64,000 nt of DNA, taken from NCBI GenBank assembly GCA_026983955.1, contig JALSTB010000043.1, positions 1 to 64,000 of the forward strand, in the 5' to 3' direction. This document shows positions 1 through 6,669 of this stretch, one piece after another. The position numbers and the translations under genes were made by a program. This DNA comes from Melioribacteraceae bacterium (GTDB lineage Bacteria > Bacteroidota > Ignavibacteria > Ignavibacteriales > Melioribacteraceae). Position 1 is the stretch's first letter. Every line of letters begins with the position of its first letter. The notes below the pieces were generated by a model that made no database searches, was not told the DNA's origin, and saw only the letters and a list, made by a program, of their open reading frames with translations.

Positions 1-619
1 GGAAAAATTGACTGTTTTGTTGAATTTCCCCTTCTACAAAATGCTGAAAAAAGATGTGTCTTATCATCCCGGAATTTACGGCAATCTTGAAAAAAATAGC
101 GGAATTGGTGATCCGGATGTCGGATTACGGTACAATATGTATTCGTCAGGTCAAACGGTTTTATCTGCTTCGTTAATTTTTGGAATACCACTTGCCAATG
201 ATGTGGAAAGTGTTTTGCCTTTGGGTGACGGGGAGTTTAATCAAATTTACGGTTTCGAGATAGGGCATTCTTTTTATCCGTATCCGGCATACTTTACCGG
301 TGAATTTAAGTTTAACAACAGAACACAAGGATATTCCGATCAATTATACTATGCAGTTGAAGCAGGTTATAATCTGTCGGCAAAAGTACTCGTTAATTTA
401 CGTTTGCATGCAATCCAATCATTACATAACGGAAGCAAAGAAAATAAAAATTCCACACTATTATTTGCAAACAACCAACAATTCATTGCTTATAAATTCG
501 GTGCATTTTATAATCTGAATAAAAATTTGGGAATTGCCGCCAGTTTTGAATCGGGTATTATTGCTTACAATATTCAATCCGCGCCGGTCTTTACAATCGG
601 TACGTTTTTGAAGTTCTAG
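1..619 (+). CDS. C-terminal part of an outer-membrane beta-barrel-like protein (5' end outside window)
   Basis: The reading frame is open to the left edge, so this is probably the last 200 or so residues of a longer gene; the TTG at position 8 is unlikely to be the true start. The protein is a series of short amphipathic strands with alternating aromatic and polar residues, glycine-rich turns and a C-terminal phenylalanine (ending FLKF), which is typical of a transmembrane outer-membrane barrel. I do not recognise the family. It could be a transporter-like or phenol-degradation-type porin. The barrel call is an inference from strand pattern; substrate and role are unknown. Confidence 0.5.
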   Translation, partial: EKLTVLLNFPFYKMLKKDVSYHPGIYGNLEKNSGIGDPDVGLRYNMYSSGQTVLSASLIFGIPLANDVESVLPLGDGEFNQIYGFEIGHSFYPYPAYFTGEFKFNNRTQGYSDQLYYAVEAGYNLSAKVLVNLRLHAIQSLHNGSKENKNSTLLFANNQQFIAYKFGAFYNLNKNLGIAASFESGIIAYNIQSAPVFTIGTFLKF

Positions 620-722
620 CACAAAAGGAAAAACAAATAAATGTTATTTTTTTATTAGTTTTGAAATCTCAAATTTTGTGCAATTCACGATTTAATTTAC
701 AATTAAAAAGAAAGCGATTAAT

Positions 723-1973
723 TTGGCTGATATAAATAAAATGGAAGTAATGGCGCCGGTGGGTTCCTACGAAGCCTTGAGTGCGGCACTTAAAGCCGGA
801 GCCGATTCGGTTTATTTCGGAATTGAACAACTTAACATGCGGGCGCGCTCATCAATAAATTTTACTCTCGATGACCTTCAAAAAATTTCGGATATATGTA
901 AAGAAAATAATGTAAGATCTTACATTACACTTAATACGATAATGTATGATCACGATTTGCAATTAATGCGTTCAATTGTTGATAAAGCAAAAGAGTGTGA
1001 TATTACCGCCATCATAGCTTCCGATCATGCCGTAATGAATTATGCAAGAAAAGCGGGAATGCCGGTTCATATTTCCACACAAGCGAACATAAGCAACATA
1101 GAAACGGTTGAATTCTATTCCATGTTTGCGGACGTGATGGTTTTGGCGCGAGAATTAAGTTTAATGCAAGTTAAGGCAATCACAAAAGAAATCAAACGGA
1201 GGGGAATTACAGGTCCGGGTGGCGAACTTGTAAAAATAGAAATTTTTGCCCACGGCGCTTTGTGTATGGCTATTTCCGGCAAGTGTTACTTAAGTCTGCA
1301 TGCACACAATTCATCTGCAAACCGGGGTGCATGCGCCCAGGATTGCCGCAAGCAATACATAGTTACCGAGAAAGAAGAAGGCACCGAATTTCTGATTGAT
1401 AACGAATACATAATGAGTGCAAAAGATTTGTGCACAATAGATTTTCTCGACAAAATTGCGGATGCCGGTGTGTCTGTAATTAAAATAGAAGGAAGGGGCC
1501 GCTCGGCCGATTATGTTTACACAACAACAAAGTGTTACCGTGAAGCGGTCGATTCGATTGCTGAGGGAACTTATACATCCGGTAAAATTAAACGGTGGAA
1601 AGATGAACTTGCTACCGTTTATAACCGCGGGTTCTGGGACGGATATTACCTCGGGCGTAAAATGGGTGAGTGGAGCGATACTTACGGTTCTAAAGCTACT
1701 AAAAGAAAAGTGTTTATCGGCAAAGGCGTAAATTATTTCAAGAAAGTAAAAGTTGCGGAATTTAAACTTGAAACCAAATATTTGCGTGTTGGCGACGAAA
1801 TATTAATAACCGGACCTACAACCGGCGTAATAAAAACAAAAGTCAAAGAATTAAGACTCGAGGACAAACCGGTTGAGCAAGTAAACAAAGGCGATAATTT
1901 TTCGATGCCTCTGGATGAAATCATCCGCCCCTCCGATAAACTTTACCGGATGGAAGACGTAGCGAATGTTTAA
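723..1973 (+). CDS. U32-family protein (annotated peptidase U32; likely RNA hydroxylase-type)
   Basis: A 416-residue protein with a TIM-barrel-like N-terminus (starts MEVMAPVGSYEAL after six residues) and the U32 signature around residues 175-190 (FAHGALCMAISGKCYLSL). Four cysteines lie in the classic U32 pattern at residues 181, 188, 204 and 208. The family was named for peptidases, but characterised members such as RlhA, TrhP and UbiU/UbiV act in hydroxylation of rRNA, tRNA or ubiquinone, and UbiU/V bind a 4Fe-4S cluster through conserved cysteines. The start used is TTG at 723 after a purine-rich stretch; ATG at 741 is the alternative. The last 8 bases overlap a ferredoxin gene, suggesting co-translation and an electron-transfer partnership. 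Which RNA or molecule it modifies cannot be read from sequence. Confidence 0.85.
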   Translation: MADINKMEVMAPVGSYEALSAALKAGADSVYFGIEQLNMRARSSINFTLDDLQKISDICKENNVRSYITLNTIMYDHDLQLMRSIVDKAKECDITAIIASDHAVMNYARKAGMPVHISTQANISNIETVEFYSMFADVMVLARELSLMQVKAITKEIKRRGITGPGGELVKIEIFAHGALCMAISGKCYLSLHAHNSSANRGACAQDCRKQYIVTEKEEGTEFLIDNEYIMSAKDLCTIDFLDKIADAGVSVIKIEGRGRSADYVYTTTKCYREAVDSIAEGTYTSGKIKRWKDELATVYNRGFWDGYYLGRKMGEWSDTYGSKATKRKVFIGKGVNYFKKVKVAEFKLETKYLRVGDEILITGPTTGVIKTKVKELRLEDKPVEQVNKGDNFSMPLDEIIRPSDKLYRMEDVANV

Positions 1974-2190
1974 AATAATTCATTACAGAAAAAAATGCAT
2001 CGGCTGTAATGCATGTGTTGAAGTTGCGCCTTTTCGCTGGCGAATGTCCAGAAAAGACGGGAAGAGTGTTCTGCTTGAAAGTAAAGCCAAAAAAGATTTT
2101 TACATCGTAGAGGTTAGCGATGACGAACTTGAGGAAAATAAAATTGCAGCGCAAAACTGTCCCGTAAACATTATAAAAATCGAAGAGTAA
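1966..2190 (+). CDS. Small single-cluster [4Fe-4S] ferredoxin
   Basis: A 74-residue ferredoxin. Cys11, Cys14 and Cys17 form a CxxCxxC motif and the fourth ligand is Cys65 in the terminal CPVNII segment, as in monocluster ferredoxins of the Thermotoga/Pyrococcus type. The extra cysteine that often follows the third ligand by four residues (a disulfide partner in some of these ferredoxins) is Ala21 here. The ATG lies inside the end of the U32 gene, so translation is probably coupled. The likely job is to supply electrons to, or build the cluster of, the U32 protein; this is inferred only from overlap and from the Fe-S nature of U32 relatives. It could also be a general electron carrier. Confidence 0.85.
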   Translation: MFKIIHYRKKCIGCNACVEVAPFRWRMSRKDGKSVLLESKAKKDFYIVEVSDDELEENKIAAQNCPVNIIKIEE

Positions 2191-2307
2191 AAAATAGTTT
2201 CTTTCCTTTTCGTACATTTCATTTTTAATTGCATAAGGTTGTTAGCTTATTATTTCGATATTCGTTAAATTTACCGTTCATCGGAAACACTATAATCGGA
2301 GAACAAT

Positions 2308-3111
2308 TTGATTAATTGGGATGTCAGTCCGGAAATTATATCAATCGGACCAATCACAATCCGCTGGTACGGTTTGCTTTTCGCTTCGGCTTTTTTAGTC
2401 GGTTTTCAAATAATGACCAAAATTTTCAAACAGGAGAAGAAAAACCTCGATGATCTGAACGATTTGGTTTGGTATATGATTTTGGGAACAGTAATTGGGG
2501 CAAGGCTTGGTCATTGTCTTTTTTACAATCCGTCGTATTACCTTTCTCATCCCTTGGAAATTTTAATGGTTTGGAAAGGTGGTTTGGCCAGCCACGGCGC
2601 TGCAATAGGTATTTTAATTGCAATTTATTTGTATTCGAAAAAGAAAAAAGACCAACCGTTTCTTTGGGTGATGGACAGAATAGTAATTACCGTGGCGCTT
2701 GGAGGTTCATTCATTCGTTTGGGAAACTTGTTCAATTCCGAAATAATAGGAAAACCGACCAGTTTGCCCTGGGGTTTTAAATTTATCCGCGCCCACGTTG
2801 CCGATCCGCTTACTCCACGTCATCCTGCGCAGTTATACGAATCAATAGCGTATCTGATAATTTTCTTTATTCTTTACAAAATTTACAATGCTACTAAAGG
2901 AAAAATTCCTCAAGGTTATTTGTTCGGATTGTTTTTGATTCTTGTGTTCGGTTTCAGATTCCTTGTAGAGTTTCTGAAAGAAAATCAAACTTATTTCGAA
3001 GAAGGAATGATTTTGAATATGGGCCAAATTTTAAGTATTCCGCTAATCTTGCTCGGAATTTATCTATTAATCAGAAGTAAAAAAGATAATTTACAAAAGG
3101 GGAAGCAATGA
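2308..3111 (+). CDS. lgt: Prolipoprotein diacylglyceryl transferase
   Basis: Lgt is an inner-membrane enzyme that transfers diacylglycerol from phosphatidylglycerol to the lipobox cysteine of prolipoproteins. This 267-residue protein has about seven hydrophobic segments, the early RWYGLLFASAF segment, SHGAAIG near residue 96, the family signature region RLGNLFNSE near residue 137, and HPAQLYES near residue 170. Length matches the family. The start is TTG at 2308, preceded by a GGAGAA ribosome-binding site. The stop overlaps the start of the next gene by 4 bases (ATGA). That gene encodes a lipoprotein, so an Lgt substrate is made from the same message. Confidence 0.95.
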   Translation: MINWDVSPEIISIGPITIRWYGLLFASAFLVGFQIMTKIFKQEKKNLDDLNDLVWYMILGTVIGARLGHCLFYNPSYYLSHPLEILMVWKGGLASHGAAIGILIAIYLYSKKKKDQPFLWVMDRIVITVALGGSFIRLGNLFNSEIIGKPTSLPWGFKFIRAHVADPLTPRHPAQLYESIAYLIIFFILYKIYNATKGKIPQGYLFGLFLILVFGFRFLVEFLKENQTYFEEGMILNMGQILSIPLILLGIYLLIRSKKDNLQKGKQ

Positions 3112-4274
3112 AAAAAACTATTGTTTTTGCGTTGATAATTATAACGGGGCTTGTTTTAATTTCTTGCGGGAAAGGAAATAAACAACCGGCATATAATCCG
3201 TCGTTAGATTCTTTAAGGTTTACGGGTGAAATTCACCTCCGGAATATTAAGCAACTCACTTTCGGTGGAAACAATGCCGAAGCATATTGGAGTTTTGACA
3301 ACAAGCAATTGATTTTCCAAAGCGACTGGAAAAAAATAAATCCGCAAGGTTGCGACCAAATTTTTATAATGAATGCCGACGGTTCACTTTTGCCCGGAGG
3401 AAAACGTTACCGTTTGGTTTCGACCGGCAAAGGCAGAACCACATGCTCTTATTTTCTGAAAGACGGTAAAAAAATCATTTACGCCTCAACACATGCTGCA
3501 AGTCCCGATTGCCCCGAAGCCCCGATGTTTGTTAACGGAAAATACGTTTGGAAAATTTTCCCAACTTACGATATTTATATTGCCAATCCGGACGGTTCGG
3601 AGCCCAAAGTTCTAATTGGCGGAGACGGTTACGATGCCGAAGCCACGGTTTCGCCCGACGGAAAATACATAATTTTTACTTCTACACGCTCCGGCGATTT
3701 GGAATTGTGGCGGTATGAGATTGCAACCGGCGAATATTTACAACTTACGTCAGAATTGGGTTACGACGGTGGCGGATTTTTCTCGAACGATTCCAAAAAA
3801 ATCGTTTGGCGTGCAAGCCGGCCTAAAGGTGAAGCAGCCGCTCAATATAAAGAACTTTTGGCGCAAGACCTCATCGAACCCAAAGCGCTCAATATTTACA
3901 TTGCCGATATAGACGGTAAAAACGTACAGCAAGTTACCGATTTGCCCGGTGCAAACTGGGCTCCGTTTTTTGCCCCGGGCGATAAAAAAATAATTTTTTC
4001 CTCGAATCACCATTCCTTAAAAGAAGGTGGACGACTGTTCGATTTGTTTATGGTTAATCTGGACGGTACCGGACTCGAACAAATTACTCACAGCGGAACT
4101 TTCGACGCTTTCCCGATGTTTTCTTTCGACGGGAAAAAATTGGCTTTCGCTTCCAACAGAAGAGTTGACCGTAAAGACAGCAGGGAAACCAATATTTTTG
4201 TTGCCGACTGGATTGAAAACCCAGAAGAAGTTGATTTGAATTTCAAAACTTTAAATACCCGTAATAAAAAATAA
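3108..4274 (+). CDS. Lipoprotein with TolB-like (PD40) beta-propeller
   Basis: A 388-residue protein with an N-terminal lipoprotein signal; the lipobox is LISC with Cys20 as the lipidated residue. The mature part contains repeated PD40/TolB-like blades, recognisable as DNKQLIFQSDW, PDGKYIIFTSTRSG, NDSKKIVWRASR, PGDKKIIFSSNHH and DGKKLAFASNRR. This indicates a six- or seven-bladed propeller exposed in the periplasm or on the outer membrane. Such proteins usually bind peptides or other proteins; no catalytic domain is visible. It starts inside the lgt stop and is followed immediately by an unknown gene whose ATG directly follows its TAA. The specific function is unknown. Confidence 0.8.
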   Translation: MKKTIVFALIIITGLVLISCGKGNKQPAYNPSLDSLRFTGEIHLRNIKQLTFGGNNAEAYWSFDNKQLIFQSDWKKINPQGCDQIFIMNADGSLLPGGKRYRLVSTGKGRTTCSYFLKDGKKIIYASTHAASPDCPEAPMFVNGKYVWKIFPTYDIYIANPDGSEPKVLIGGDGYDAEATVSPDGKYIIFTSTRSGDLELWRYEIATGEYLQLTSELGYDGGGFFSNDSKKIVWRASRPKGEAAAQYKELLAQDLIEPKALNIYIADIDGKNVQQVTDLPGANWAPFFAPGDKKIIFSSNHHSLKEGGRLFDLFMVNLDGTGLEQITHSGTFDAFPMFSFDGKKLAFASNRRVDRKDSRETNIFVADWIENPEEVDLNFKTLNTRNKK

Positions 4275-4700
4275 ATGGATTACAAAGAATTTAAGAAACG
4301 TTGGATAAACCGTATTGCAAAAGAATTGAAAAATTTTCCCGGCGGGTTCTTAAATTCTGTTGAAACTGAGGAAATGATTTTGCCCGGAGCTTCATTAATG
4401 CCCGGCGCCGAATTGTTCGGGCATTTCGAAATTTTAGATGGCAATTCGAATTTGTTTATGCAAACCGGAAGTAAAGCGAAGATGAAATACATTTTATACG
4501 CTAACAGAAACAAACCCCGCAAAATAAATATTCCCGTATCCGAAAAAGAAATGGAAGAGGCTGTTAAACGCTATGAAAAACATTTGTACGGATTTTTGCG
4601 TGAGATGAAAAAGGATTATGAAATACAATTCCGTTCGGTGAAAAATTTTAATGAGGTTGCCACCTCCGTTTTTAATTCGCTAAACTTACATTTATTATAA
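4275..4700 (+). CDS. Small conserved-looking protein of unknown function
   Basis: A 141-residue soluble protein that I do not recognise. It begins with a basic helix (YKEFKKRWINRIAKELKNF), has a middle section with probable beta strands, and ends with charged helices (EKEMEEAVKRYEKHLYGF). There is no signal peptide, membrane segment or cysteine motif. Its ATG directly follows the stop of the propeller lipoprotein, and the rRNA methyltransferase starts 6 bases downstream, so it is almost certainly part of the lgt operon. No function is proposed. Confidence 0.65.
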   Translation: MDYKEFKKRWINRIAKELKNFPGGFLNSVETEEMILPGASLMPGAELFGHFEILDGNSNLFMQTGSKAKMKYILYANRNKPRKINIPVSEKEMEEAVKRYEKHLYGFLREMKKDYEIQFRSVKNFNEVATSVFNSLNLHLL

Positions 4701-4706
4701 TCCGCA

Positions 4707-6140
4707 TTGGCTGTTCTGAGTGAAAAAATATCGAACTACATTTTGAAAAATTTCGGTGAAGAATACCTCCGGAATTATTTGGAATTTATCGATAGCGATA
4801 TTACAACATATCTAAGGGTTGCCGGAAATGTTAATCATACCAAATTGATTGTGGATTTGGGTAAATACGGAATTGAACTTGAACCGCATGGAAAAATTCC
4901 TTACGCTTATGAAATTAAATCCGGAAAAGACAAAGCCGGAAAAACGGTTGAGTTTACGGTAGGGAAATATTACATACAAAGTTTGTCGTCAATGATTCCG
5001 CCTTATGTTTTAAATCCCTCCGGTGATGAAAAAGTGCTCGATTTAAGTGCGGCACCGGGTTCCAAAACCACACAACTATCACAAATAATGGGAAACCGAG
5101 GGACGCTTGTGGCAAACGATCCTAATCTCAACCGTGTTAAAGCCCTTGCACACAACGTCGATAAAATGAATTGTATTAATACGGGAATTCTAAAAATCAA
5201 AGGTGAATTGTTAAGCAAGTATTCCGATGAATATTTCGATAAGGCACTTGTTGATGCACCGTGCAGTGCGTTGGGTATTCTGCAAAAAAAAGGGGAAGTT
5301 AGCGGTTGGTGGAACGAAAAACAAGTTGAGAAAATCGCATACCTGCAAATAAAATTGCTGGTAAGCGCAATCAAAACGTTGAAGGTCGGTGGTGAAATCG
5401 TTTATTCAACTTGTACTCTAACTCTGGAAGAAAACGAATTGGTTATAAATACTATTTTGAAAAAGTATCCCGTTGAGTTACTGGAAATTTCATTGCCTGT
5501 AAAATCGGTTGACGGATTTACCGAATTCGAAGGAACAAAACTTAATACCGGTCTGGCAAAAACAAAAAGAATTCTGCCATGGGAAGTAAATTCCGAAGGA
5601 TTTTTTATTGCCAAATTACGTAAGACGGGTAAAACGGAACCCAAAGAAAAATTCAAAATTCCGGAAAGAAAACTGGACTTGCTCGAATACGGTGACAAAA
5701 AAGTGCAATCCTTTTTGGAAGATATCGGAAAACATTTCGGTGTGAGCAAAACCGCGCTTTCAAATTTCAAATACTTGATTAAAAACCGGGAAATATTTGT
5801 TGTTAGTAAAAATTTCGATTCACCGTTGATCAATTTAATGATTAGAACCGGTATTCCGTTTGCCACAATTGATAAAAGAAAATTAGCCCATTTGCACACA
5901 CACGGAGCTCAAATTTTGAACGGGGAAATAACCGGAAACATTATTGAACTTGATAATCCCGTTCAACTGCAAAATTATTTTTCCGGCAGCTCCTTTTCCG
6001 TTGGAGAAGAATCCGGAGGTCAGAAAGTAGTAAAATTCAAGGATTACATTTTAGGCACAGGCACCGTTTCCGGCGGTAAATTGAAAAGTCAATTTCCCCG
6101 CTCAAAACGTACTCACGATGTATTGATTCCCACGTTTTAG
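4707..6140 (+). CDS. RsmF/RsmB-like rRNA (cytosine-5) methyltransferase
   Basis: A 477-residue NOL1/NOP2/Sun-family SAM-dependent methyltransferase. The SAM-binding region is LDLSAAPGSKTTQLSQ, motif IV is VDAPCSALG and motif VI is VYSTCTLTLEENE; the two PCS/STC cysteines are the release and nucleophilic cysteines of the family. A C-terminal extension of about 180 residues after the catalytic domain resembles the PUA-like RNA-binding tail of RsmF (YebU), which makes m5C1407 in 16S rRNA. The start is TTG at 4707, six bases after the preceding stop. The target base is inferred from the architecture and is not certain. Confidence 0.85.
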   Translation: MAVLSEKISNYILKNFGEEYLRNYLEFIDSDITTYLRVAGNVNHTKLIVDLGKYGIELEPHGKIPYAYEIKSGKDKAGKTVEFTVGKYYIQSLSSMIPPYVLNPSGDEKVLDLSAAPGSKTTQLSQIMGNRGTLVANDPNLNRVKALAHNVDKMNCINTGILKIKGELLSKYSDEYFDKALVDAPCSALGILQKKGEVSGWWNEKQVEKIAYLQIKLLVSAIKTLKVGGEIVYSTCTLTLEENELVINTILKKYPVELLEISLPVKSVDGFTEFEGTKLNTGLAKTKRILPWEVNSEGFFIAKLRKTGKTEPKEKFKIPERKLDLLEYGDKKVQSFLEDIGKHFGVSKTALSNFKYLIKNREIFVVSKNFDSPLINLMIRTGIPFATIDKRKLAHLHTHGAQILNGEITGNIIELDNPVQLQNYFSGSSFSVGEESGGQKVVKFKDYILGTGTVSGGKLKSQFPRSKRTHDVLIPTF

Positions 6141-6508
6141 TTATTTACATGCGCGTTATTTGTGACTTGTTGACGCAAATATTCAAGCAACGGATTAATC
6201 AGCCGCTCACAACGTTTTTTATCGTAAGAATTAAATTCTTCCTTACCGAAAACTTGCGATAGGGATTTTATTGCTTTTGTAATTATATCAACAATATTAT
6301 TTTCTTTAATCAATAGCTCCAACGGTAAAAACGAAACCATATCGAAAGCGGCAATTTCTGCCAATTCCAATAATTCTTTATAATTCAATTTGAATAAATC
6401 GGCATTTTCTTTCACCATTCCGTTCCTTTTACGGAATTCAAGTTCGTATTTCATCCTTTCCGTTAATAAAATTAACGCTGTTGTTTGCGGTATTCTTAAA
6501 TTAATCAT
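6137..6508 (-). CDS. Hypothetical protein, mostly helical
   Basis: A 123-residue protein convergent with the methyltransferase gene, with a 4-base overlap of the stops. It is rich in Leu, Glu and Lys, predicted all-helical, and contains no motif, signal peptide or membrane segment I recognise. The ATG at 6508 has an AAGAGGTGATGAG-type Shine-Dalgarno just upstream on the minus strand, which supports a real gene. Function unknown. Confidence 0.55.
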   Translation of the reverse strand: MINLRIPQTTALILLTERMKYELEFRKRNGMVKENADLFKLNYKELLELAEIAAFDMVSFLPLELLIKENNIVDIITKAIKSLSQVFGKEEFNSYDKKRCERLINPLLEYLRQQVTNNAHVNN

Positions 6509-6669
6509 TTCTCATCACCTCTTTCTTACCCTCTAACGGGCTTTCCTTTTGTTTTACAACACCTGAATAATAATTTGTTCCCTTTTCATTTTAATTATTT
6601 CCGCTTTTGGGTTGAATGTGAAAGAAATTTCAATATATTTATAATACAATATAAATACGACTTTCAATA

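Noticed and set aside
619-681. GCACAAAA/TTTTGTGC repeat after the first gene as a terminator
   Set aside because: The arms are 47 bases apart and no T tract follows the right arm.
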